A stretch of DNA of 17,186 nucleotides from Pseudomonadota bacterium (GTDB taxonomy: Bacteria; Myxococcota; Myxococcia; Myxococcales; Myxococcaceae): positions 1 to 17,186 of the forward strand of contig JAFADT010000599.1 of assembly GCA_023424585.1 (NCBI GenBank), written 5' to 3'. Below the pieces are notes generated by a model. It did not search any database, was not told the DNA's origin, and was given only the letters and a program-made list of their open reading frames with translations. The position numbers were made by a program, and so were the translations under genes. Below are positions 7,015 through 14,641 of the stretch, piece by piece (the first letter of the stretch is position 1; every line of letters begins with the position of its first letter).

Positions 7015-9027
7015 ATGAAACGCATCCACAAGGTGCTGGTGGCGAACCGGGGAGAGATCGCCGTGCGCGTGCTGCGCACGTGCCGCCGACTCGGCCTGCG
7101 CACGGTCGCGGTCTTCTCCGACGCGGACCGGGACGCTCCTCACGTGCGGCTGGCGGATGAGGCCATGCACCTGGGGCCTCCGCCCGCGAAGGAGTCCTAT
7201 CTCTCCATCGAGCGGGTCCTCGCCGCGGCGAAGGCGTCCGGCGCGGATGCCATCCATCCCGGCTACGGCTTCCTGTCGGAGAACGAGGACTTCGCGCGAG
7301 CGTGCGAAGCGGCCGGCTTCGTGTTCGTCGGGCCGCCGGCGGAAGCCATCGAGCTGATGGGGAACAAGCGGCAGGCGAAGCTGCGCATGCAGGCCGCGGA
7401 CGTGCCCTGCATCCCCGGCTATGAAGCGGCCCGCCCCGGAGAAGCCCTTGACGATGAGGCCCTGGTCCGCGAGGGCCAGCGCGTGGGGTTCCCCCTCATG
7501 GTGAAGGCGGCCGCGGGCGGCGGCGGCCGCGGCATGCGCCTGGTTCGCGAGCAAGGCGCGCTGCTGGAGGCCATCCGCTCCGCCCGCTCGGAGGCGACGA
7601 ACGCGTTCGGCAGCGGCGAGCTGATCCTCGAACGAGCCATCGAGGGGGCGCGCCATGTCGAAGTGCAGGTCTTCGCGGACGCGCACGGGAACGCGGTGCA
7701 CCTGGGGGAGCGCGACTGCTCCGTCCAGCGCCGGCACCAGAAGGTGATTGAAGAGAGTCCGTCCCCGGCCGTGACGCCCGAGCTGCGCGAGCGCATGGGG
7801 GCCGTGGCGGTGCAGGCAATCCGCGCCATCGGGTATCGCGGCGCGGGGACCATCGAGTTCCTCCTGGCGCCCGATGGCGACTTCTTCTTCATGGAGATGA
7901 ACACGCGCCTTCAGGTGGAGCACCCGGTGACGGAGCTCATCACCGGGCTCGATTTGGTCGAGTGGCAGCTGCGCGTCGCCGACGGTGAGCCGCTCCCGCG
8001 GACCCAGCCGGAGATCACCTGGCGCGGGCACGCCATGGAGGCGCGCCTGTGCGCGGAGGATCCAGCCAGGGGGTTCCTGCCGCAGACGGGCCGGCTCCTC
8101 GCGTGGGAGCCACCCGCGGGGGAGGGCGTCCGCGTGGACCATGGCGTGCGCGAAGGCCAGGACATCACGCCGTTCTACGACTCCATGCAGGCGAAGGTCA
8201 TCGCGTATGGGCCGGACCGCGAGACGGCGCGCGAGCGGCTGGCCGCGGCGCTGCGGGAGCTGACGGTGTTCGGCGTCACGACGAACAGCACCTTCATCCA
8301 GTACGTCCTCGGGCACGAGGCGTTCCGAAGCGGCCGGTACGACACGGGCTTCGTCGGCGCGCACGCGCCCCCGGAGGCGCTGCAAGCGCTCGGGCGGGCT
8401 TCGACGGAGGAGCAGGCCCTCCTGGCAGCGTTGCTCTTCCACGACGACGCGCAGGCGCTCGCCCGGAAGGGCGGCTTCGACGCGACGCTCACGGGCTGGA
8501 GCAGCTCCTACGCCCTGCCGGTGCCGGTCAGCCTGCACGACGGCGCTTCGGAGCTCCGCGCTTCCGTGCGCCCCGTCGCACCGGAGGCCTACGAGGTCCG
8601 CGTCGGCGACACCCTGGTCGCGCTCTCGCTGCGCGCCCTCGCCCCCGAGCGCGCCGAGGTCGAGGTGGCGGGGCGGCGCCGCGCGGTCCGCTACCGCCGC
8701 GCGGGGAGCACCCTGTGGTGCACGCTCGACGGCGTCACGCGCCAGCTGCGCGATGTCTCCTTCCGGCCGCCCTCCGAGCGCGAGCGCGCCAGCGACGGCC
8801 GGCTGCGCGCGCCCATGGATGGCCGCATCATCCGGGTGAGCGCCGAGGTCGGCGCGACCGTGAAGCGGGGCGACGTGCTGGTGGTGCTCGAAGCGATGAA
8901 GATGGAGTCGTCCCTCATCGCGCCCACGGATGGCGTGGTCACGGCGGTGAACGTCACGGTCGGGGCGCAGGTGCCGGCACGGCACGTCGTCGCGGTCGTC
9001 TCCCCAGCAGCGAAGGAGGCAGCATGA
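7015..9027 (+). CDS. atuF: Biotin-dependent acyl-CoA carboxylase alpha subunit (biotin carboxylase + BCCP)
   Basis: This encodes 670 residues; the ATG at 7015 follows a GAGGGG site. Domains in order: biotin carboxylase N-terminal domain (KVLVANRGEIAVRVLRTCRR, 6-25; HPGYGFLSEN, 81-90), ATP-grasp domain with GGGGRGM (168-174), ERDCSVQRRHQKVIEE (232-247) and EMNTRLQVEHPVTE (294-307), biotin carboxylase C-terminal domain (AMEARLCAEDP), a BT linker domain of about 130 residues, and a C-terminal biotinyl domain with LEAMKMES, where K629 is the predicted biotinylated lysine. It carboxylates its own biotin with ATP and bicarbonate and serves the beta subunit just upstream, presumably as an alpha6beta6 enzyme as in MCC and GCC. 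Its stop overlaps the next start (ATGA, 9024-9027). MCC versus GCC identity cannot be decided from the alpha subunit by eye. Confidence 0.9.
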   Translation: MKRIHKVLVANRGEIAVRVLRTCRRLGLRTVAVFSDADRDAPHVRLADEAMHLGPPPAKESYLSIERVLAAAKASGADAIHPGYGFLSENEDFARACEAAGFVFVGPPAEAIELMGNKRQAKLRMQAADVPCIPGYEAARPGEALDDEALVREGQRVGFPLMVKAAAGGGGRGMRLVREQGALLEAIRSARSEATNAFGSGELILERAIEGARHVEVQVFADAHGNAVHLGERDCSVQRRHQKVIEESPSPAVTPELRERMGAVAVQAIRAIGYRGAGTIEFLLAPDGDFFFMEMNTRLQVEHPVTELITGLDLVEWQLRVADGEPLPRTQPEITWRGHAMEARLCAEDPARGFLPQTGRLLAWEPPAGEGVRVDHGVREGQDITPFYDSMQAKVIAYGPDRETARERLAAALRELTVFGVTTNSTFIQYVLGHEAFRSGRYDTGFVGAHAPPEALQALGRASTEEQALLAALLFHDDAQALARKGGFDATLTGWSSSYALPVPVSLHDGASELRASVRPVAPEAYEVRVGDTLVALSLRALAPERAEVEVAGRRRAVRYRRAGSTLWCTLDGVTRQLRDVSFRPPSERERASDGRLRAPMDGRIIRVSAEVGATVKRGDVLVVLEAMKMESSLIAPTDGVVTAVNVTVGAQVPARHVVAVVSPAAKEAA

Positions 9028-9797
9028 GTGATGCACCGCTCGTCCGGTATGAAGTCTCCCGTGGCGTCGCCACCCTCACGCTCGACTCGCCCCGCAACCG
9101 CAACGCGCTGTCGCGGGCGCTCGTCACGCAGCTGCTGGAGCAGCTGCGCGTCGTGGGCTCCACTCCGGAGGTGCGCGCGGTCGTGCTCGCGGCCACCGGG
9201 CCCGCGTTCTGCGCTGGCGCGGATCTCTCGGAGATGACCGACGGTGGCGCGGCGAAGGCGCCCGCCGTGCTGCTCGACGTGCTGCGGGCGATCGTCACGC
9301 TGCCCCAGCCTGTCGTCGCGAAGGTCGCCGGGCAGGTGCGGGCCGGCGGCATCGGCATCGTGGGCGCGTGCGACGTGGCGGTCGTCGCGGAGTCCGTGAA
9401 GTTCGCCTTCACGGAGGCGCGCATCGGCGTGACGCCCGCGGTCATCTCCCTCGCCACGCTGCCGCACCTGACCAGCCGGGCCGCGAGCCGCTACTTCCTC
9501 ACGGGGGAGGCCTTCGACGCGGCCGAGGCCGCGCGCATCGGGCTCATCACCTCCGCGGTGCCGGACGCGTCGCTGGACGGCGCCGTCGAGCAGCTCCTGG
9601 AGACCTTCCGCGCGTCGTCTCCGCAGGGCCTGCGCGAGACCAAGCAGCTGGTGGCCGCGGGCCTTTGCGCGCGCCTGGACGCCGGGGGCGCCGAGATGGT
9701 CGCGCTCTCTGGTCGGCTGTTCGCCTCGGAAGAGGCCCAGGAGGGGATGCTCGCCTTCCTGGAGCGCCGGCCTCCCTCGTGGGCCGCGCCGAAATAG
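9024..9797 (+). CDS. atuE: Enoyl-CoA hydratase/isomerase-family protein (AtuE/LiuC-like glutaconyl-CoA hydratase)
   Basis: This encodes 257 residues starting at the ATG of an ATGA overlap with the alpha subunit gene. Crotonase motifs: NRNALSRAL (25-33), FCAGADLSEM (62-71, first oxyanion-hole segment), GQVRAGGIGIVGACDVAVVAE (second segment around G108-G109), FTEARIGVTPAVIS (129-142) and the C-terminal ARIGLI. In classical crotonase two Glu residues act. The first (GGGCEL) is replaced here by GGIGIV, while the second is kept as E131. Hydratases of LiuC/AtuE type often have this one-Glu pattern. By context it should add water to the glutaconyl-CoA made by the carboxylase (isohexenylglutaconyl- or 3-methylglutaconyl-CoA). 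It cannot be excluded that it acts on another enoyl-CoA. Confidence 0.82.
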   Translation: MSDAPLVRYEVSRGVATLTLDSPRNRNALSRALVTQLLEQLRVVGSTPEVRAVVLAATGPAFCAGADLSEMTDGGAAKAPAVLLDVLRAIVTLPQPVVAKVAGQVRAGGIGIVGACDVAVVAESVKFAFTEARIGVTPAVISLATLPHLTSRAASRYFLTGEAFDAAEAARIGLITSAVPDASLDGAVEQLLETFRASSPQGLRETKQLVAAGLCARLDAGGAEMVALSGRLFASEEAQEGMLAFLERRPPSWAAPK

Positions 9798-9842
9798 GCG
9801 GCGGAGGCCCCCGGTTCGACCCGACGCCCGGATGGGCGGAAT

Positions 9843-9846
9843 GGAG
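9843..9846 (+). promoter_or_regulatory. Ribosome-binding site deciding the ligase start
   Basis: GGAG is followed by 6 nt and then ATG at 9853. Two in-frame upstream ATGs (9832, 9841) lack a properly spaced site, so 9853 is preferred and removes seven residues from the longest reading. Confidence 0.55.
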
Positions 9847-9852
9847 CACAGG

Positions 9853-11460
9853 ATGTCCGTGACGCAGCAGGCGCAGTCCCCGCGCATCGGCCGGATCTCA
9901 CTGGGAGACATCGTCCACCGGTCGGCGTTGCGTTGGCCGGAGCGGACGGCGCTCGTCGATGGAGACCTCGAGTTCTCCTATGCGGAGCTCGACCGGCGCT
10001 CGAACGCATTCGCGCACTACCTGCTCGCGCAGGGGCTCCCCCGGGGCGCGCGCGTCGCGATGCTCTGTGGCAACTCGGCGCAGATGGTCACCGCCTTCGT
10101 GGGCATCTACAAGTCGGGGCTCGTCTGGGTGCCCATCAACACCGGCCTGTCGGTGGAGGGCATCCAGTACATCCTGGAGCACGCCGAGGCGACCCACGCC
10201 GTCATCGACGCCGAGCTCCTCGCGAAGCCCGGGCTGCGGCCGATGCTCGACGCGCTGGGCACCCGCATCATCGTCTGCGTGCCGGAGGGGCAGGCGGCGC
10301 CGGGGGGCGACACGGTGGCGTTCCTGGACACGCTGAAGGGCCAGCAAGGCACGTTGCCGACGGTGGACATCGCGAGCGGTCAGCTCGCGCAGATCATGTA
10401 CACCAGCGGCACCACCGGCCAGCAGAAGGGCGTGATGCACTCGCACGCGTCGGTGCAGGCGGCGCTGAGCGGGAACCTGTTCGAGCTGGGGATGCGCCCC
10501 GCGGACTCCACCATCTGCGTGCTGCCGATGTTCCACTGCGCGCAGCACGCCATCGTGATGACGTTCCTCCTGGCCGGCGCGACCGTCGTCGTGCGGCGGG
10601 TGTTCGACCCGGGCGCGATGCTCGCGACCATCGCGCAGCGGGGCATCACGTTCCTGCTGGGCCTGCCGGTGATGTACGGCGCGATGCTGGCGCACCCGGC
10701 GCGTCCCACCACGAACCTGTCCAGCCTGCGCCTGTGCCTCTATGTGATGGCGCCCATGGCGCGCACGATGCTCGTGGAGCTCATCGAGCACTTCTGTCCG
10801 GGAGGCTTCGCGCTCGCGTCGGGGCAGACGGAGATGTACCCGGCCACGACCATGTTCAAGCCGGAGCAGCAGCTCAAGCGCTTCGGCTCGTACTGGGGCG
10901 ACTCGGTCGTGACGAACGAGACGGCCATCATGGACGACGAAGGCCGGCTGCTCGGGCGTGGCGAGGTGGGGGAGATCGTCCATCGCGGGCCGAACGTGAT
11001 GCTCGGCTATTACAAGGACCCGGAGGCGACGGCGAAGGCGAGCGCCTTCGGCTGGCACCACACCGGCGACCTGGGCATGTTCGACGCCGACGGCCAGCTC
11101 CTCTTCGTGGACCGCAAGAAGGACATGATCAAGACGGGCGGAGAGAACGTCCCGTCCATCAAGGTCGAGGAGGTCCTCCTGCGTCACCCCGCGGTGTTGC
11201 AGGTCGCGGTGGTGGGCCTGCCGCACGCGCGCTGGACGGAGGCCGTGACGGGCTTCGTCGTGCTCAAGCCGGGTGCCTCCGCGACGGAGGCGGAGCTCCA
11301 CGCCCACTGCCGTCAACACCTCGGCGGGTTCGAGGTGCCGAAGGCCATCGTCCTGCTCCCGGCCATGCCGCAGACCAGCACCGGAAAGGCGCAGAAGTTC
11401 GTGCTCCGGCAGCAGTATGCGGGGCACTACGAAGACGGGAGCGGTCAGGCCGGCGCGTAG
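9853..11460 (+). CDS. AMP-forming acyl-CoA synthetase (AtuH-like), last gene of the operon
   Basis: This encodes 535 residues of the adenylate-forming (ANL) superfamily, with all core motifs. These are YTSGTTGQQKGV (P-loop, 183-194), SGQTEMYP (323-330), HTGDLGMFD (403-411), FVDRKKDMIKTGGENV (418-433) with the hinge at D420, and TSTGKAQK with the catalytic Lys at K512. It converts a carboxylic acid to its acyl-CoA with ATP through an acyl-adenylate. It is 55 bp after the hydratase stop and on the same strand, so it is probably the last cistron. In the Atu pathway this step would activate citronellate or geranylate. It resembles medium/long-chain and aromatic acyl-CoA ligases in general, so the acid cannot be read from the sequence. 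No clear hairpin terminator follows within 50 bp. Confidence 0.87.
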   Translation: MSVTQQAQSPRIGRISLGDIVHRSALRWPERTALVDGDLEFSYAELDRRSNAFAHYLLAQGLPRGARVAMLCGNSAQMVTAFVGIYKSGLVWVPINTGLSVEGIQYILEHAEATHAVIDAELLAKPGLRPMLDALGTRIIVCVPEGQAAPGGDTVAFLDTLKGQQGTLPTVDIASGQLAQIMYTSGTTGQQKGVMHSHASVQAALSGNLFELGMRPADSTICVLPMFHCAQHAIVMTFLLAGATVVVRRVFDPGAMLATIAQRGITFLLGLPVMYGAMLAHPARPTTNLSSLRLCLYVMAPMARTMLVELIEHFCPGGFALASGQTEMYPATTMFKPEQQLKRFGSYWGDSVVTNETAIMDDEGRLLGRGEVGEIVHRGPNVMLGYYKDPEATAKASAFGWHHTGDLGMFDADGQLLFVDRKKDMIKTGGENVPSIKVEEVLLRHPAVLQVAVVGLPHARWTEAVTGFVVLKPGASATEAELHAHCRQHLGGFEVPKAIVLLPAMPQTSTGKAQKFVLRQQYAGHYEDGSGQAGA

Positions 11461-11811
11461 CCGCCCTCCCAGCGGGGCAGCAGCCGCGGGTCACGGCGTG
11501 AGTGACGTCCAGGCGCAGGCCGGACGTCCGCCCAGGAGGCCGAAGGGCTTCCACTCCAGGACACCGTCCTCGGCCCCGTCTTCAGCCAGGGCTTCACGGA
11601 CGCGGGATGGAAGGCCTGGGCCCGTGAGCCTCGTGCGTGACAACCCGCCCACGCTCTATCTGGACACGGAGGGCGTGAACGCGGAGGGCACTGCTGGGAC
11701 GGCCATCGTTCGCGTCGCGCTCTGCCCCGGTCCGAACTGCCGGGCTCCGAAGTGGGCCCGGCCGGGGGAAGTGCTTCCTCTGGGCACCGCTCGTGCGTAT
11801 CACTCGCATTC
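11461..11811. other. 351-bp region between the operon and the helicase, no intact gene
   Basis: No complete gene, clear promoter or terminator is visible. Two protein-like stretches in different plus-strand frames are listed separately as a possible broken gene. The helicase frame is open from 11752, so its 5' end may reach into this region. Confidence 0.5.
11506..11811 (+). pseudogene. Possible frameshifted gene remnant
   Basis: Frame 1 reads SAQEAEGLPLQDTVLGPVFS and continues QGFTDAGWKAWAREPRA to a TGA around 11638-11640. From about 11620, frame 2 reads VSLVRDNPPTLYLDTEGVNA and goes on into EGTAGTAIVRVALCPGPNC. Both have balanced amino-acid composition, with hydrophobic, aromatic and acidic residues, unlike the Arg/Pro/Ala-rich shadows elsewhere. 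This would fit one exported-protein gene broken by a frameshift near 11620. I do not recognise the family, and a start codon with a good ribosome site is not apparent. It may be chance. Confidence 0.3.
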
Positions 11812-14415
11812 GTGCGCACGCCCACCGACCGCTTCCTGCCACCCCACGCTGATGCTCCCTCCCCGCGCGGCCGGGTCGTGGTCATCGCGCCCACGCGTGC
11901 CGCGTGCGAGACCATCGAGCTGGCGCTCGGGCTGGAGCTGCGCACGCACTTGCAAGAGCACCACGGCGAGCGCCTGCGCGCACTGGCGCGAAGCGGGCAG
12001 GGGTTCGGCATCGTCGCGGGCACTGGGACGGGCAAGACGCTCGCCATCCGGCCCATCGCGGAGGAGCTCGTGGGCCGGCGGCCCCTGCGGGTGGCGGTGG
12101 TCAACCGCGAGCGGGAGGCCACCGCGGAGACGCAGCTCGCGGACGTGGCCATCGTCACCACCGGCATCGCGCGGCGCTGGTTCCAGGGCGGCGCCATCCG
12201 GCGTGAGGACACGCTCATCGTGGATGAGATCCACCAGACCTCCGCCGAGCTGGAGCTGTGCCTGGCCCTGGGCAAGCGCGTGGGCTGCCGCTTCATCTGG
12301 CTGTCCGCCACGGTGGACCCTGCCTTCTACGCGCGCTACCTGGACAGCGCGGACGTGCTCCAGGTGTCTACCTTCGACCCGAGCAAGGCGGCCCGGGTGG
12401 AGGTGGAGCGCCGCCAGCCGCTGTCCTTCCTCGACGAGGACTTCCTGCGGGACGTGTCTCGGCGAGGGCGCGGCGTGGGCGTGTTCCTGGCCACGCGCGC
12501 GGGCGTGGAGGAGGCGGCGGCCCACGTGCGCGCCCTCTCGCCGGAGGTGCACGCGGCGCACTACCACGGCGGTGAACCGCTGCGCGCCATCCGCCCCTTC
12601 CTGGAGGGCACGGCGCCCCGGCCCTTCGTGCTCGCGATGACGGCGGCGGGGCAGAGCGCGCTCAACGTGCCGGGCCTGGACACGGTCGTCATCGACGACC
12701 TGCGCTTCACGAACGTGGTGGAGGGCGGCCGCAACGTGCTCACCCGCGTGCACCTGGGCAACAACGAGCTCTTGCAGATGGCGGGGCGCGTGCACGGGCG
12801 GGTGGAGGGCGGCCGCGTCTTCATCCTGAGCGACCGGCCCATCCACTTCGCCTCGCTGCGGCCCACCGAGCCCGAGTTCCAGCTCGCGGGCGAGCCGGAG
12901 CGGGTGGCGCTCACCGCGGCGGCGCTGGGCGTGTGGGCGGATGCGCTGGACCTGCCCGTTCCGCTGGACCGCGCTGCCTACCGGCGGGCGCTCACGAGGT
13001 TGCAGGCGCGCGGCATCGTGGACGCGGAGGGCCGGCTGTCCGACTACGGCCGCGCGGTGGAGGCCCTGCCCGTGGAGCGTCCGTGGGCGGAGCTCATCGT
13101 CAACGCGGAGGACGCGCTGTTGCCCTTCCTCGCGGTGTGCAGCGCCGTGGAGTCCCTGCACCGGATGACGCGCGAGGAGCGGAACCTGGAAGGGGTGCTC
13201 GTGCCCGGCAGTGACCACCTGACCGCGTACAACCTGTACTCCGAGGCCTTCCGTGAAGCGGGCACGGTGGGGGAGGTGCAGGGGCTGCCGCGCCACGTCT
13301 TCGACCCGGAGAAGCTCGCGGCCTGGGCGGAGGGGCGCGGCGTGCTGGTGAAGGCCCTGGAGGACGCGGCGCTCGCGATGGCGAGCGTGTACCGGAGCGT
13401 GGGACTGGCGCTGCCCGCGCGCATGCCCTTCGCGAGCCCCCGTGTCTACGAGCGCTTCTGCGACCTGCTCGCGCGCTTCATGCCCTTCGACCTGGTCATC
13501 GACGAGCGCACGGCCTGGGGCGAGACCGCGCGCGTGTCGAAGACGAGCGTGTGCGGCAACCTGGGCGCGGTGGTGGGCACGCTGCGCTACTTCGCCGACC
13601 GCAACGGTGATTCGCAGGCCGCCATCGAAGGCACCCAGCTGCCCCAGGCGCTGCTGCGCCGCCATGCCCACCGTCAGGCGGTGGCGCCGGCCTACGACGC
13701 GCGCTTCCGCTCGGTCGTGCTCGAAAAGCGGCTGGACTTCTTCGGCTTCGAGCTGGAGCGGGAAGTGGAGGTGCTGCGCGCCTGGGGCCCGGAGCTCGCC
13801 AAGGCGGCCCGGCACGCGCTCGCCGAGGCGCTGGCGCGGGGCGACGCGCCGCATCCCGCGGTGGACCGTCACCGGGTCGCCATCGCCGAGGTGCGCGAGC
13901 TGTGGCGGCGCTCGGGAGGGACCACCGCGCCACTCGGCTTCCAGGAGCTCACCGCGCTCTATGAGGCGCAGCTCGACGGCGTGGACACGCTCGATGACTT
14001 CCGGGCGCGCCCGCTGCGGCTCGACCTGGACGCGCTCGTGCCGCCCGCGACGCGTCAGGCCCTCCTGGCGCTCCCGGACACGGTGGCGGTCCGCGAGCAG
14101 CCGGTGCCGCTCGAATACGACGTGGAGGAGCTGGCGGACGGTGCCCCACGGGGCGTGGTGCGGCTGCACCTCCCGGAGAAGCTGGCTCGCACGCTGGTGG
14201 AGGAGGAGCTGCCATCGCTGGACCGTCCCCTGCGCTTCAGCGTGGCCCGGGGCAGGCGGGGCGTGCTCCAGGCCCGCTCGCTCCTGGAGCTCCAGGACCT
14301 GCTCGACCAGCCATGGATGCCCGACGAGATCGCCGAGGCCACGCGCGAGCGCCGGCCCCAGGAGCGCGGCGTCCCCAGACCTGGAGGCCGGAGGGGCGGC
14401 AGGCGATGGCGCTGA
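11812..14415 (+). CDS. DEIH-box superfamily 2 helicase (DEAH/HrpA-like)
   Basis: This encodes about 867 residues from GTG 11812 to TGA 14413-14415. Helicase motifs are in order: motif I AGTGTGKT (69-76), motif II as DEIH (138-141), motif III SAT (165-167), a motif V-like TAAGQSALNVPGLDTVVID, and motif VI-like QMAGRVHGRVEGG where DEAH helicases usually have QRxGRxGR. After the two RecA domains come about 500 residues with a winged-helix-like start (LTRLQARGIVDAEGRLSDYG) and helical sequence of unknown role. It should be an ATP-dependent RNA (or DNA) helicase in the cytoplasm. The start is uncertain. GTGs at 11752, 11812 and 11878 are in frame and none has a good ribosome site. Recognisable sequence (RVVVIAPTRAACETIELALG) begins at about 11872, which rules out much shorter versions. 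It lacks obvious HrpB C-terminal features, so no gene symbol is given. Confidence 0.82.
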   Translation: MRTPTDRFLPPHADAPSPRGRVVVIAPTRAACETIELALGLELRTHLQEHHGERLRALARSGQGFGIVAGTGTGKTLAIRPIAEELVGRRPLRVAVVNREREATAETQLADVAIVTTGIARRWFQGGAIRREDTLIVDEIHQTSAELELCLALGKRVGCRFIWLSATVDPAFYARYLDSADVLQVSTFDPSKAARVEVERRQPLSFLDEDFLRDVSRRGRGVGVFLATRAGVEEAAAHVRALSPEVHAAHYHGGEPLRAIRPFLEGTAPRPFVLAMTAAGQSALNVPGLDTVVIDDLRFTNVVEGGRNVLTRVHLGNNELLQMAGRVHGRVEGGRVFILSDRPIHFASLRPTEPEFQLAGEPERVALTAAALGVWADALDLPVPLDRAAYRRALTRLQARGIVDAEGRLSDYGRAVEALPVERPWAELIVNAEDALLPFLAVCSAVESLHRMTREERNLEGVLVPGSDHLTAYNLYSEAFREAGTVGEVQGLPRHVFDPEKLAAWAEGRGVLVKALEDAALAMASVYRSVGLALPARMPFASPRVYERFCDLLARFMPFDLVIDERTAWGETARVSKTSVCGNLGAVVGTLRYFADRNGDSQAAIEGTQLPQALLRRHAHRQAVAPAYDARFRSVVLEKRLDFFGFELEREVEVLRAWGPELAKAARHALAEALARGDAPHPAVDRHRVAIAEVRELWRRSGGTTAPLGFQELTALYEAQLDGVDTLDDFRARPLRLDLDALVPPATRQALLALPDTVAVREQPVPLEYDVEELADGAPRGVVRLHLPEKLARTLVEEELPSLDRPLRFSVARGRRGVLQARSLLELQDLLDQPWMPDEIAEATRERRPQERGVPRPGGRRGGRRWR

Positions 14416-14430
14416 CCGCCACCGTCCCGC

Positions 14431-14565
14431 TCACGCGCGCCGTTGGGCGATGGCGGCGAGCTGCGCCGTGACGGTGCCCCAGCCTTCGTGGAAGCCCAGG
14501 TCGTGGAGCGTGTTCCGGTCCGCGCGGTTCTTGTGCATCACGTGGGCGCTGTAGTCCGTGCAACG
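14431..14565 (-). pseudogene. C-terminal remnant of an AHSA1/SRPBCC-family protein
   Basis: On the minus strand, the last 44 codons before TGA (complement of 14431-14433) read RCTDYSAHVMHKNRADRNTL, then HDLGFHEGWGTVTAQLAAIA and QRRA. The end of the AHSA1-like (activator of Hsp90 ATPase homologue, START/SRPBCC fold) family has this form: an RYTA-type strand, H at the middle, and a closing GFHEGWGxxxxQLxxLA helix. A complete protein would be about 140-160 residues. Upstream of about 14565 the frame stays open but loses all similarity and runs antisense into the GH114 gene. It therefore lacks its N-terminal two thirds. The stop is 15 bp from the convergent helicase stop, a normal arrangement for a formerly intact gene. 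Confidence 0.7.
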
Positions 14566-14569
14566 GCTC

Positions 14570-14598
14570 TTGACACTTGGCGCAATGGCTAAGTGATG
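14570..14598 (+). promoter_or_regulatory. TTGACA -35-like element upstream of the GH114 gene
   Basis: A perfect TTGACA (14570-14575) lies about 67 nt before the GH114 start. At the standard 17-nt distance the sequence is GTGATG (14593-14598), a poor -10 match; TAAGTG is nearby but too close. It begins a few bases after the end of the SRPBCC remnant, so it could belong to the incoming GH114 cassette. Promoter activity is speculative. Confidence 0.25.
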
Positions 14599-14641
14599 GG
14601 AGGGGCTTTTGTGATAGCCGGGCACCAACCCTGGAGGCGTG

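Noticed and set aside
5253..9036. Long minus-strand frames opposite the carboxylase genes (5253-7103 and 6895-9036)
   Set aside because: These are shadows of atuC and atuF: the plus-strand frames carry every family motif, while the antisense translations show none.
1611..9797. Myxobacterial alternative isovaleryl-CoA (aib) biosynthesis cluster
   Set aside because: That cluster has a glutaconyl-CoA decarboxylase built from two CoA-transferase-like subunits and an alcohol-dehydrogenase-like reductase. Neither is present here.
1611..11460. Reading the operon as a leucine-degradation (liu) cluster
   Set aside because: There is no HMG-CoA lyase, and AtuA plus an SDR are present; these are hallmarks of atu clusters. 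The carboxylase alone would have been compatible with liu, so the idea is kept as an alternative for substrate only.
9898..14169. Long minus-strand frames opposite the ligase (9898-11427) and helicase (11800-14169)
   Set aside because: They have the same shadow pattern, His/Arg/Gly-rich with no recognisable domain, and lie opposite genes with complete motif sets.
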